From Stenotrophomonas maltophilia (GTDB lineage Bacteria; Pseudomonadota; Gammaproteobacteria; Xanthomonadales; Xanthomonadaceae): a DNA stretch of 64,000 nt. Each line of letters begins with the position of its first letter. Positions within the stretch are counted from its first letter, which is position 1. This document shows positions 26,389 to 34,609 of this stretch, piece after piece. The translations under genes and the position numbers were made by a program. The notes beneath the pieces were generated by a model. It made no database searches. It had not been told where the DNA came from and saw only the letters and a list, made by a program, of their open reading frames with translations. The stretch lies in the NCBI GenBank assembly GCA_900113425.1, contig FOZF01000003.1, forward strand, positions 1 to 64,000, in the 5' to 3' direction.

Positions 26389-26808
26389 ATGTCCTCCAAT
26401 GCCGCGCGTGCCAGGACCGTGACCTGGCTCTGGCCCTTCATGCTGCTGCTGGGCCTGGTTGTTGCTCCCCTCGCCTGGATGCTGCTGGCCCTGATGACCG
26501 GCCGCCAGGTCGGCTGGATGGCAGTGCTGACCGCTCTGGAACTGGTGTTCATGCTGCGTCTGGGCACACTCGGTCCCGGCCGTCTTCGCGTGGCCCTCGT
26601 GGTGGCCGGCACGCTGCTGGTGGCGGCGGTGGCGAACTGGGCCATCGCCAGCGCCTGGATGGGCGGCTCGATGGGGCTCAACCCCTGGGACGCCTCGCTG
26701 CGCATGGGCCCGCATCTGGCCTGGACGCTGATCAACCTGGCCAATGGCGCGATGGAGTGGCTGTGGCTGGCGATCGGGGTGGCCGTCGGCGCCTGGCTGG
26801 CGCGCTGA
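26389..26808 (+). CDS. Small four-span membrane protein, function unknown
   Basis: A 139-residue protein not assigned to a family by eye. After a short polar N-terminus (MSSNAARARTVTW) there are about four hydrophobic segments (13-33, 38-58, 65-86, 107-132). One loop carries MGGSMGLNPWDASLRMGPHL. A ribosome site (AGGAAG) precedes the ATG at 26389. It is divergent from sufT, and SMAG palindromes follow the stop. Confidence 0.7.
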   Translation: MSSNAARARTVTWLWPFMLLLGLVVAPLAWMLLALMTGRQVGWMAVLTALELVFMLRLGTLGPGRLRVALVVAGTLLVAAVANWAIASAWMGGSMGLNPWDASLRMGPHLAWTLINLANGAMEWLWLAIGVAVGAWLAR

Positions 26809-26821
26809 TCGCACGGATGTC

Positions 26822-26894
26822 GGTAGCGCCCGGCCATGCCCGGCGAGTGCAGCGGCCGACGCAGAAAGCCGCCGGGCATGGCCCGGCGCTACCG
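26822..26894. repeat. SMAG (GTAG-type) palindrome pair
   Basis: GGTAGCGCCCGGCCATGCCC...GGCG and the facing copy CGCCGGGCATGGCCCGGCGC...TACC, 73 bp in total. Facing GTAG-type REP dimers of this kind are abundant in S. maltophilia. The pair lies between the small membrane protein and pntB and could act as a 3'-end mRNA stabiliser for both. Confidence 0.9.
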
Positions 26895-26902
26895 GTACGG
26901 CT

Positions 26903-28363
26903 TCAATGCCCGCCGTCGAGCGCCTTCAGCTCGCTGACCAGCGACGCCGCCGCCTCAGCGCCGTCGCCGTACAGCATGCGCGTGTTGTCGGCGTAGAACA
27001 GCGCATTCTCGATCCCGGCAAAGCCGGTCCCGCGACCACGCTTGATCACCACCACGTTGCGTGCGTTGATCACGTCCAGCACCGGCATCCCGTAGATCGG
27101 ACTGGCCGGATCGGTACGTGCGACCGGATTGACCACGTCGTTGGCGCCGATCACCAGCACCACATCGGTGCTGGCGAACTCGGGATTGATGTCATCCATG
27201 TCGGCGATCAGGTCGTACGGCACGCCGGCCTCGGCCAGCAGCACGTTCATGTGCCCGGGCATGCGCCCGGCGACCGGATGGATGGCGAACTTCACCTTGA
27301 CCCCGAGCTGCCCCAACCGCTGTGCCAGTTCCCAGATCTTGTGCTGGGCCTGGGACACGGCCATGCCGTAACCGGGCACGATCACCACACGCTCGGCGAA
27401 GGCCATCATTGCCGCCACATCCGCCGCCTCGATCGGCTTCTGCGCGCCGGTGATCGCCTGTGCCTCTCCGCCTGCACCGCCACCGAAATTGGAGAACAGC
27501 ACGTTGCGGATCGGCCGGTTCATCGCCTTGGCCATCAGGCGGGTCAGCAGGATGCCCGCCGCGCCGACCATCATGCCGGCGATGATCAGGGCCTCGTTGC
27601 TCAGCACGTAGCCCTCGAAGGACACCGCCAGGCCGGTGAATGCGTTGTACAGCGAGATCACCACCGGCATGTCGGCGCCACCGATCGGCAGCGTCATCAG
27701 CACGCCCAGCGCCAGTGCCAGCACGAAGAAGGCGATGATCGCCCAGGTGCTGAGCGTGCTGGCCGCGACGATGGCCAGCACCACCACCGCCAGCGCCACC
27801 ACCAGGTTCAACGCCTGCTGCCCTGGCCAGGTGACCCGCTTGTCGAGGCGGCCATCCAGTTTGGCCCAGGCGATCACGGAGCCGGACAGCGACACCGCGC
27901 CGATCGCGGCGCCGACCACCGCCAGCAGCAGTACGGTGGTGGAAGGCTGGCGTGCGGCAAGGTCGGCCAGCGCCTGTTCGCTCCAATGCGTGGTATCGCG
28001 ATGGGCCAGGAAGGCGTAGCGCAGCAGTTCGACCGCACCGATCGCCGCCGCCGAACCACCGCCCATGCCGTTGTACAGCGCCACCATCTGCGGCATGTCG
28101 GTGACCGCGACCTTGCCGGCCGACCACCAGGCCAGGCCGGCACCCAGCAGCAGCGCGACCAGGATGAGCGGCACGTTGTGCAGCTCGGGCAGGAAGAAGG
28201 TGGCCGCGGTGGCCAGCAGCATGCCCAGCCCGGCCCAGCGGATGCCGCTGCGCGCGGTCAGCGGCGAGGCCATCCGCTGCAGGCCGAGCAGGAACAGCGT
28301 GGCGGCCACCAGGTAGCTGGCCTTGACCAGCCAATCGAGCAGTTCGACAGTGCTGATGTTCAA
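26903..28363 (-). CDS. pntB: NAD(P) transhydrogenase subunit beta
   Basis: Membrane and NADP(H)-binding subunit of proton-translocating transhydrogenase, which makes NADPH from NADH using the proton gradient. Residues 1-265 carry about eight to nine membrane spans. The NADP domain (about 310-486) shows VVIVPGYGMAVSQAQHKIWE, HPVAGRMPGHMNVLLAEAGV, ADMDDIN and VLVIGANDVVNP. Length 486 residues. The start is TTG at 28363, overlapping the stop of the alpha-2 gene as TTGA; no in-frame ATG exists close by before the first membrane span. The alpha-1 subunit is 1.6 kb away behind an unrelated module. Confidence 0.96.
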   Translation of the reverse strand: MNISTVELLDWLVKASYLVAATLFLLGLQRMASPLTARSGIRWAGLGMLLATAATFFLPELHNVPLILVALLLGAGLAWWSAGKVAVTDMPQMVALYNGMGGGSAAAIGAVELLRYAFLAHRDTTHWSEQALADLAARQPSTTVLLLAVVGAAIGAVSLSGSVIAWAKLDGRLDKRVTWPGQQALNLVVALAVVVLAIVAASTLSTWAIIAFFVLALALGVLMTLPIGGADMPVVISLYNAFTGLAVSFEGYVLSNEALIIAGMMVGAAGILLTRLMAKAMNRPIRNVLFSNFGGGAGGEAQAITGAQKPIEAADVAAMMAFAERVVIVPGYGMAVSQAQHKIWELAQRLGQLGVKVKFAIHPVAGRMPGHMNVLLAEAGVPYDLIADMDDINPEFASTDVVLVIGANDVVNPVARTDPASPIYGMPVLDVINARNVVVIKRGRGTGFAGIENALFYADNTRMLYGDGAEAAASLVSELKALDGGH

Positions 28364-28680
28364 GCCTGCGGCTCCTTCGGTTCGTCCTTGCCTGCCCGCG
28401 GCGCGCTCGGCCTGAACATCTCCAGCATGCGCGCGGTGACCACGTAGCCGCCGGCGGCGTTACCGGCACCGAGCACCACGGCGATGAAGCCCAAGGCCTT
28501 TTCCAGCGGCGTCTGTGCGTGGCCGAGCACCACCATCGCGCCGATCAGCACGATGCCGTGGATGAAATTGGAACCCGACATCAGCGGGGTGTGCAGGATC
28601 ACCGGCACCCGCGAAATGATCACGTGGCCGGCGATGGCGGCCAGCATGAAGATGTACAGCGCCACGAACCCGTCACTCAT
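28360..28680 (-). CDS. pntAb: NAD(P) transhydrogenase subunit alpha-2 (membrane part)
   Basis: Small membrane subunit found when the alpha chain is split. It has 106 residues with three spans (SDGFVALYIFMLAAIAGHVI, FIHGIVLIGAMVVLG, KALGFIAVVLGAGNAAGGYV) and a charged C-terminus (GKDEPKEPQA). The ATG at 28680 has a GGGAG ribosome site; a TTG two codons upstream is less likely. It is translationally coupled to pntB. Confidence 0.93.
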   Translation of the reverse strand: MSDGFVALYIFMLAAIAGHVIISRVPVILHTPLMSGSNFIHGIVLIGAMVVLGHAQTPLEKALGFIAVVLGAGNAAGGYVVTARMLEMFRPSAPRAGKDEPKEPQA

Positions 28681-28807
28681 CGGCAACGCTCCCGCTCTGT
28701 CTTCGTCGGCCCATCATAACCATGGGCTGAACCCGGCGCGCATCCTCGTCAACCGGGGCCGCGCTCACGCGTTGTCGATGGTGACCCCGAGCAAGGAACC
28801 GTACCCT

Positions 28808-29362
28808 GTGCTGGTGAGCAGCCCCGTCCCTCCGACCGCCGACACCGATGCCCTGCCGGCGTCGCTGGAAGCGTTCCTGGCGAGCATCGGCCCGCGCGCG
28901 TTCCGCTTCGCCGAGGCCGGCCTGCGCCAGCGCGAGGATGCCCTGGACGCCGTGCAGGACGCCCTGCTGCGCATGCTGGACTATGCCGACAGGCCCGCCA
29001 GCGAATGGGCGCCCCTGTTCTGGAGCATCCTGCGCCGGCGGGTGATCGAGCTGCAGCGCCGACGCCGCTTCCGCCTGCCGTTCTGGCGCGACAACCAGGA
29101 TGCCGACGGTGCCGACATCGACTGGGCCGACCCCGGCCCCACCCCGGCGCAGGCGCACGAGCAGCACCAGCAGTACCAGCAGCTGGTGCAGGCGCTGCGT
29201 ACGCTGCCCGCCCGCCAGCGCGAGGCGTTCACCCTGCGCGTGCTGCAGGATCTGGACGGCGCCACCACCGCCCGCGCCATGGGCTGCAGCGAAGGCGCGG
29301 TAAAGACCCATCTCGCACGCGCCCGGCAGGCGCTGCAGGATTATCTGGAGAACCCCCCGTGA
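28808..29362 (+). CDS. ECF-like RNA polymerase sigma factor
   Basis: A 184-residue sigma-70-family protein with only regions 2 and 4. Region 2 covers FRFAEAGLRQREDALDAVQD to ILRRRVIELQRRRR. Region 4 is LPARQREAFTLRVLQDLDGA, then TARAMGCSEGAVKTHLARAR, a clear helix-turn-helix. The GTG at 28808 has an AAGGA site 10 bp upstream and is preferred; an in-frame ATG at 28778 has no ribosome site. The next gene starts on its stop codon (GTGA), as sigma/anti-sigma pairs often do. The three-gene module lies on the strand opposite the pnt genes it separates. Confidence 0.85.
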   Translation: MLVSSPVPPTADTDALPASLEAFLASIGPRAFRFAEAGLRQREDALDAVQDALLRMLDYADRPASEWAPLFWSILRRRVIELQRRRRFRLPFWRDNQDADGADIDWADPGPTPAQAHEQHQQYQQLVQALRTLPARQREAFTLRVLQDLDGATTARAMGCSEGAVKTHLARARQALQDYLENPP

Positions 29363-29685
29363 ACCGCTCCCTGCCCTCCGATGACGCCCTGCGGCGCCTG
29401 CATGCGCACTCGCTGCAGGCGCTGTCGCCGGCAACGCTGTCGCGCCTGCGCCAGGCCCGCCAGGGCGCCCATGCAGCCCATCGTGGGCGCTGGCGCTGGT
29501 GGCTGGCCAGCGCCTGCTCGCTGGTGGTGGCGCTGGGCATCGGCGTGCAGTTCACCGGTCCGGACGTGCCGACGCGGGCTGCGCCGGTACCGAACGTTGC
29601 GGCGGTAGAAGACAACAGCGCGCTGTACGACGAGAATCCCGATCTGTACCTGTGGCTGGGCGACACCGACCTGGCGATGGAGTGA
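29359..29685 (+). CDS. Small single-span protein, candidate anti-sigma factor
   Basis: A 108-residue protein. An N-terminal cytoplasmic helix region (DALRRLHAHSLQALSPATLS, RLRQARQGA) leads to one membrane span (about residues 48-66, WWLASACSLVVALGIGVQF) and a short periplasmic tail ending in acidic YDENPDLYLWLGDTDLAME. It lacks a zinc-binding anti-sigma (HxxxCxxC) motif. Its GTG overlaps the sigma gene stop (GTGA), and this position and topology are the reasons for suggesting an anti-sigma role. No family was recognised by sequence alone. Confidence 0.7.
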   Translation: MNRSLPSDDALRRLHAHSLQALSPATLSRLRQARQGAHAAHRGRWRWWLASACSLVVALGIGVQFTGPDVPTRAAPVPNVAAVEDNSALYDENPDLYLWLGDTDLAME

Positions 29686-29688
29686 ACC

Positions 29689-30141
29689 ATGCTGCGACAT
29701 CTCTCCCTGCCCCTGCTGATCGCCTTGGCGCTGCTGCCTGCAGCACCGGCGCTGGCGCAGACCCATGCGCCCGCGCCGCCCGCTCCCGGTGCGCCACTGC
29801 CGGCCTGGGATCAGCTCACCCCCGCCCAGCGCGAGGCGGTGCTGGCTCCGCTGCGCGACCGCTGGAACGGCGCCGATGCCGGTCAGCGCCAGCGCATGCT
29901 GGCCCATGGCCAGCGCTGGCAGTCAATGAGCCCGGAAGAGCGCGACAAAGCCCGCCGCGGCCTGCGCCGGTTCGAGCACATGAGCCCGGAACAGCGTGAA
30001 CAGGCACGCGCACTGTTCGGGCAGATGCGCCAGCTGCCCCCTGCCCAGCGCGACGCCCTGCGCGATCGCTGGTCCCGGATGACGCCGGAGGAGCGGCGCG
30101 ACTGGGTGCGGGACAACCCGCCACCGGCAAAGCCGCGGTAA
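29689..30141 (+). CDS. Exported DUF3106 protein, helical and Arg/Gln-rich
   Basis: A 150-residue protein with a signal peptide (MLRHLSLPLLIALALLPAAP then ALA), a Pro/Ala linker, and a repeated helical motif: TPAQREAVLAPLRDRW, SPEERDKARRGLRRFEHMSP, SPEQREQARALFGQMRQLPP, TPEERRDWVRDNPPP. The phrase xPEERxxxR recurs four times. This is the DUF3106 pattern. It resembles periplasmic sensors such as CpxP/CnrX-type proteins only in being helical, and that analogy is not evidence. It starts 3 bp after the candidate anti-sigma gene. Confidence 0.8.
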   Translation: MLRHLSLPLLIALALLPAAPALAQTHAPAPPAPGAPLPAWDQLTPAQREAVLAPLRDRWNGADAGQRQRMLAHGQRWQSMSPEERDKARRGLRRFEHMSPEQREQARALFGQMRQLPPAQRDALRDRWSRMTPEERRDWVRDNPPPAKPR

Positions 30142-30155
30142 GCCTTCGGAATACA

Positions 30156-30196
30156 GGGGTCAGATCCTTTTGCCGGAGGCAAAGGGATCTGACCCC
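30156..30196. repeat. GGGGTCAGATCC-type inverted repeat, second copy
   Basis: GGGGTCAGATCC...TTTgccggaggcAAA...GGATCTGACCCC. It shares its outer arms with the element at 18628-18667 but has a different inner stem and loop. It lies between the DUF3106 gene and the convergent pntAa and is a plausible bidirectional terminator. Confidence 0.75.
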
Positions 30197-30213
30197 ATGT
30201 CATTCCCGCCGCT

Positions 30214-30243
30214 GCGCTCGCCGGGCATGGCCCGGCGCTACCC
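30214..30243 (-). repeat. Single SMAG palindrome
   Basis: CGCTCGCCGGGCATGGCCCG followed by GCGCTACCC, the GTAG motif reading on the minus strand. It abuts the pntAa stop. Confidence 0.85.
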
Positions 30244-30245
30244 GA

Positions 30246-31325
30246 TCATCCCTGCCAGCGCGTCTTGGCCAGCAGTTCGTCTTCCCAGTCGAAGCCCAGC
30301 TGCCCTTCGCGCACGAACAGGGCAACGAAGTTGAGCAGGTTGCGCGCATACATCTCGCTGGCCTGGGTCGCACCCCGGCTGGCCAGGCCCAGCGGCCCAT
30401 CAATGGTCACGCCCCGGTGTTCAATGCACTGCCCCGGCTGGGTCAGCGCGCAGTTGCCGCCGCTCTCGGCCGCCAGATCGACGATCACACTGCCTGCCGC
30501 CATGCCTTCCACCATCGCCGCAGTGACGATGGTCGGTGCCGGACGGCCCGGCACGGCGGCGGTACAGATCACTACATCGACGCTGCGCAGATGGTCGGCC
30601 AGCCGCCGCTGCTGCTCGGCCCGTTCTTCCTCGGTCAGCGCCCGCGCATAGCCGCCCTCGCCGGCCGCGCTGACGCCCAGGTCGAGGAAGCGCGCGCCCA
30701 GCGACTGGATCTGCTCGCGGGTTTCCGGCCGCACATCGAATCCTTCCACCTGGGCGCCGAGGCGGCGCGCGGTAGCGATCGCCTGCAATCCGGCAACGCC
30801 GGCACCGATCACCAGCACCTTGGCCGGCCGCACGGTGCCGGCCGCGGTGGTCAGCATCGGGAAGAAGCGCGGTGCGCGCTCGGCTGCGATGAGCGCAGCC
30901 TTGTAGCCCGCCATGCCGGCCTGCGAACTGAGCACATCCATCGCCTGCGCGCGGGTGGTACGGGGCAACAGCTGCAGCGGGAACAGCAGCAGGCGGTCCT
31001 CGCTGGCCAGCGCCGCCAGTGACGGATCGCTGGCTGGCGTCAGCAGGCCGACCACGGCTGCGCCGGGCTTGAGCTGGGCCAGCACCTGCGCCGGCGGCGC
31101 CTGCACGCATAGAAGGATGTCGATCTCGCCCCAGCGACCGTCATCGAACGCACGTGCGCCCGCGTCCTGATAGGCAGCGTCGGGAAAACCGGCGGCCCCG
31201 CCAGCACCGGCCTCGTACCAGACGGTGATGCCCAGCGCGGCGAGCTTGCGCGCGGTCTCCGGCGTCAGCGCCACGCGCCGTTCGCCCGGCGCGGTCTCCT
31301 TGATCCCCAGCAACGCCACGGCCAT
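30246..31325 (-). CDS. pntAa: NAD(P) transhydrogenase subunit alpha-1 (soluble NAD-binding part)
   Basis: NAD(H)-binding domain I of transhydrogenase. The N-terminus MAVALLGIKETAPGERRVAL carries the PNT/alanine-dehydrogenase signature. The NAD dinucleotide fold is VLVIGAGVAGLQAIATARRL, and the mobile-loop region EGGYARALTEEERAEQQRRL is present. Length 359 residues, soluble, ending before the membrane part that is encoded separately as pntAb. In most genomes alpha-1 lies directly upstream of alpha-2. Here the stop of pntAa and the start of pntAb are separated by 1565 bp holding a three-gene module on the other strand and two palindromes. Confidence 0.94.
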   Translation of the reverse strand: MAVALLGIKETAPGERRVALTPETARKLAALGITVWYEAGAGGAAGFPDAAYQDAGARAFDDGRWGEIDILLCVQAPPAQVLAQLKPGAAVVGLLTPASDPSLAALASEDRLLLFPLQLLPRTTRAQAMDVLSSQAGMAGYKAALIAAERAPRFFPMLTTAAGTVRPAKVLVIGAGVAGLQAIATARRLGAQVEGFDVRPETREQIQSLGARFLDLGVSAAGEGGYARALTEEERAEQQRRLADHLRSVDVVICTAAVPGRPAPTIVTAAMVEGMAAGSVIVDLAAESGGNCALTQPGQCIEHRGVTIDGPLGLASRGATQASEMYARNLLNFVALFVREGQLGFDWEDELLAKTRWQG

Positions 31326-31377
31326 GCAGGTCCCCGCTGATCGGTGAGTTTTCCCGATCCTAGCAGGCGGCTCCCGC

Positions 31378-33696
31378 TCAGTGCAGGGTGGCGTTGCCCG
31401 GGTCGAGGCGGTCGATCACGCCCTGCATGGCGCTGTCGAACGCGCCATCGTCGACGTGCGCACGCAGGCGGCCCAGCCGCACCATCACCGCCAGCTCCTC
31501 CGGCGAAGCCACGCAGAAGCGCACGCCACGCCGGTTGACGAACAGCAGCCGGGAAGAAATCGGGCTTACCCAGGACAGCTTGCCGGCCTGCACCTTGCCG
31601 TCCTTGTCGACGAAGTCCAGCCAACTGCCGATCTCCATCCGGCGGAAGCGATCGGCATCGGCATTGTCGAAATCATCGGTATCCACCTGGCTGCCCAGTT
31701 CGACCGTCGGCGAGTCCGCAACCGGAGGCATGGGCAGGACAACCTGCGGCAGCTCCGGCAGCGCACGTTCCAGCTCCGGCCGCGACTCGGCAATGCCCTG
31801 CAGGGTGTCATGCAGTGCATCGATGGCCGAGGTTGCCGCATCGCCGTGCACGCCGACACTGGCGAACACCTTGGCCAGCACCGGCTGCCAGGCTTGCAGC
31901 CAGGGCTTGCCGACGATCTGCCGGCGCGCTTCGGCCACTTCCTCCAGCAGGCCGTCGCCCAGGGCCAGGGCTTCGGCAACCGATGCACCGTCTTCGCCCT
32001 CGCGCAGCAGCGCCAGGGTCAGGTGGTGCTGCCACGGCTGGCGCAGGAACTCGGCGATGGCCGGTGGCAGGGTGGCATCGCCGATGCGGCGATCCAGCTC
32101 GGTGGCAGCGCGCGTGCGGGCCATTTCCAGCTTTTCCTGGCCGCGCTGCGTTTCCGCTGCGCGCCGCTCGGCAATCTCGACGCGGCGACGGTGCTGCACC
32201 AGGAAGTCACGGAATTCCTCTTCCAGGGTGAGGAAGATGGCCAGGTTCTCGTTGAACTCGGCGACCAGGCGCTCGATGATCTCCTCCACCTTGGCCATCA
32301 GCATGCGCTCGGCCTGGCTCTCGCCGGTGTTGCCTTCGCAGGCCTCGGCCAATGAATTGAGCAGCTTGCGCGCCGGGTGGGTCTTCTGCACGAACATGCG
32401 GCGGTCGAGCATGGCGACCTTGACGAAGGGCACCACCAGGCGGCCGATCAGTTCGCGCGAGCGACCCTCCAGTTCGCGTTCATCCAGCATGACATCGAAC
32501 AGCATGCCGACCAGGTCGATCGCGTCCTCGTCCTGCGGATCCAGGCGGGTCTGGCCCGGATCGACGCCCAGCCGGGTGGCGCTGGACAACACTTCGCTCT
32601 TCAGGCGCTGCGCGAGCGACTCACCGTCCTCACCGATCGCGGCACGCAGCGTGGCGCTGGGGGTCGCCTGCAGCAGCGACAGCACCGACATCATCTCGCG
32701 CTGGCTCAACGGACGCTGCTGGCCCACGGCCACCTGCGCGGCCGATGTCGCATCCTCGCGCACGTGGCGCGTCTGCTGCAGCAGTTCCTGCAGCGCTTCC
32801 AGCAGCATGCCCTGCTGGCCATAGGCCTCGCCGCCGGCGGCGCCGGAACCGTCCCCACCGGCCTGCTGAAGGTGGCCGCGGCGCTCGGACCAGCGCGCGG
32901 CGAAGCGCTGCGCCCACGCCGGTGCGGCCTGCTCGTCATCGCTGAAATCACTGTCGAACCCCGGCACCGGGCGCTGTTCGACCAGATCGTCCAGCCCCTG
33001 CGGTGAACGCGGGCCCGGTGCCGCCTGGGTGCGGCGCACCGCACCCATCTGCGACATCACGCCGGCCGCCGCGAGCTGCTCGTCCAGCTTGTCGTAGATG
33101 CGGCCGACCGGCGCGCGCAGGTCGCGCTCGCACAGCTTGATCAGCACCAGGTGGACTTCCGGCGCCAGTTCGCAGCCGGCGAAGGCCTCGTGGATGGCCA
33201 CGCCCAGATGTTCCGGGCTGATCGGGTTCAGGTCGGCATCCAGCGGCACATCGCCGGCCAGCCAGCCCAGGCGGCGGTCCAGCCGCGCCAGAACCGGCTT
33301 GAAATCACGCAGCAGCACCGTGGCGAAGTTGCGCACCGCCAGCCGCGATTCGAGCACGTGCTCGGCCAGCAGGCTCAGGCCATCCTCGGCCGGGCCGGAC
33401 AGGGTCGCATCCGCCGACAGCGGCTCTCCGGCAACCAGAGCCGCCCAGGCGCGTTGCAGGTGGCCGGCAAAGGCCGCCGCGATCTCCTCGCGCCGCCGGC
33501 GCAGCTCGCGCATCGCATCAAGGAACAGCAGCTGCGAGGCGCCTGCATTGCCGGCACGGTCGAACAGGGCGTCGTCGAAGCGCGCCAGTGCCGCCCCGAA
33601 GGCCTGGCACAGCGCGGGCAGGACGGCGTCACGGGCAAGCTGGAACTGGGCCGGGTCACGACCCGACGTTCCCAACGGTGTGGGCGCGCTCATCAT
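31378..33696 (-). CDS. DUF1631 family protein
   Basis: A 772-residue cytoplasmic protein with no signal peptide or membrane span. It fits the DUF1631 family of beta- and gammaproteobacteria by length, by the mostly helical N-terminal two thirds, and by the C-terminal SWLDFVDKDGKVQAGKLSWV, then RLLFVNRRGVRF, a small beta-barrel-like segment. That barrel resembles PilZ-type folds in outline (KLSWVSPISSRLLFVNRRG), but the RxxxR motif for c-di-GMP was not found. The central region about 195-300 is Gln/Ala-rich and poorly ordered. The function is unknown. A second Met directly follows the first. It is upstream of pntAa on the same strand by 52 bp. Confidence 0.8.
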   Translation of the reverse strand: MMSAPTPLGTSGRDPAQFQLARDAVLPALCQAFGAALARFDDALFDRAGNAGASQLLFLDAMRELRRRREEIAAAFAGHLQRAWAALVAGEPLSADATLSGPAEDGLSLLAEHVLESRLAVRNFATVLLRDFKPVLARLDRRLGWLAGDVPLDADLNPISPEHLGVAIHEAFAGCELAPEVHLVLIKLCERDLRAPVGRIYDKLDEQLAAAGVMSQMGAVRRTQAAPGPRSPQGLDDLVEQRPVPGFDSDFSDDEQAAPAWAQRFAARWSERRGHLQQAGGDGSGAAGGEAYGQQGMLLEALQELLQQTRHVREDATSAAQVAVGQQRPLSQREMMSVLSLLQATPSATLRAAIGEDGESLAQRLKSEVLSSATRLGVDPGQTRLDPQDEDAIDLVGMLFDVMLDERELEGRSRELIGRLVVPFVKVAMLDRRMFVQKTHPARKLLNSLAEACEGNTGESQAERMLMAKVEEIIERLVAEFNENLAIFLTLEEEFRDFLVQHRRRVEIAERRAAETQRGQEKLEMARTRAATELDRRIGDATLPPAIAEFLRQPWQHHLTLALLREGEDGASVAEALALGDGLLEEVAEARRQIVGKPWLQAWQPVLAKVFASVGVHGDAATSAIDALHDTLQGIAESRPELERALPELPQVVLPMPPVADSPTVELGSQVDTDDFDNADADRFRRMEIGSWLDFVDKDGKVQAGKLSWVSPISSRLLFVNRRGVRFCVASPEELAVMVRLGRLRAHVDDGAFDSAMQGVIDRLDPGNATLH

Positions 33697-34009
33697 TCGG
33701 GAAGGCTCCCCACCTTCTCTGGTGCGACAGACAACATGGACATCGCGACGACCGGCACACCCCATGTACCGATATGTCGATGGTAGGCCGGCCCGCCCCT
33801 CACGGACAGTGAAACAGTCCTCACTTCAAACCTCGTGACCCACGGCCCGGCAAGAGGGATATCGTAAGCCGTGCAAGGCCCGCGAGGCGAGAGGAAGCCG
33901 GCGTCCGATTGCCGCCAGTGGCATGATGTTCATCACAGTTTGATAGTGAGGGGACAGACGCCGCAGCCACGGCGTCATCGACCACCGCGACTATAATCAA
34001 ATGCCCGTG
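33697..34009. promoter_or_regulatory. 313-bp divergent control region between the DUF1631 gene and the nitroreductase operon
   Basis: No gene. A TATAAT (33992-33997) sits just upstream of the nitroreductase start, placing a transcription start near 34004 and giving a nearly leaderless message. No good -35 was found at the right distance. A perfect 7-bp hairpin GACGCCG-CAGCCA-CGGCGTC (33957-33976) lies just upstream. Confidence 0.45.
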
Positions 34010-34609
34010 ATGACCGGTTCAGACGCCATGCCCGACCCCGCCGCCCTGCTTGCCCTCGATGCCCGCCGCTCGGTGCCCTCGCGGCAGCTGGGCGAACCTG
34101 GGCCGGACCCGCAGACCCTGCTGCGCATGCTGTCCTCGGCGGTACGGGTGCCCGACCACGGAAAGCGGGTGCCGTTCCGGTTCCTGAAGATTGCCGGCGA
34201 TGCGCGTCACACTCTGGGCGCGTTCGTGGCCGAGCGCAGCCGCCAGCGCGATCCCACTGCCGGCGAGGCCGTGTTCGAGAAGGATCGCCAGCGTTTCAGC
34301 CATGCGCCGCTGGTGATCGTCGTGGTGGCCAGCCCCCGCCCCGACCCGAAGGTGCCCGAGCAGGAGCAGCTGATGACCGCTGGATGCGTCTGCTTCGCCC
34401 TGCTGCAGGCCGCACAGGCGCTGGGCTTCGGCGCCCAGTGGCTGACCGCGTGGATGGCGTTCGACCCGGCCGTACACGCCCATCTGGGGCTGGCCGATGG
34501 CGAGCGCATCGCCGGTTTCATCCATATCGGCACCGCCCGCGCCGATGTGCCCGAGCGCGAGCGTCCGGATCCAGCCGACCTGCTGCGCGACTGGACGCCA
34601 CCGGCATGA
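34010..34609 (+). CDS. Nitroreductase family protein (YdjA-like)
   Basis: Small FMN-dependent reductase. The N-terminal RRSVPSRQL, the central APLVIVVVASP strand, CFALLQAAQALGFGAQWLTA and the C-terminal IAGFIHIGTA are nitroreductase features; the single-domain size of about 190-200 residues fits the YdjA group. The start is uncertain: ATGs at 34001, 34010 and 34028 are in frame and none has a ribosome site. The TATAAT at 33992-33997 makes the first unlikely, and homology favours the last two. It is the first of four genes with overlapping stops and starts. Confidence 0.85.
   Translation: MTGSDAMPDPAALLALDARRSVPSRQLGEPGPDPQTLLRMLSSAVRVPDHGKRVPFRFLKIAGDARHTLGAFVAERSRQRDPTAGEAVFEKDRQRFSHAPLVIVVVASPRPDPKVPEQEQLMTAGCVCFALLQAAQALGFGAQWLTAWMAFDPAVHAHLGLADGERIAGFIHIGTARADVPERERPDPADLLRDWTPPA

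Noticed and set aside
28484..28777. Extended N-terminus of the sigma factor starting inside pntAb
   Set aside because: The added part overlaps pntAb antisense, has no sigma-like sequence and no ribosome site; GTG 28808 with AAGGA is better supported.
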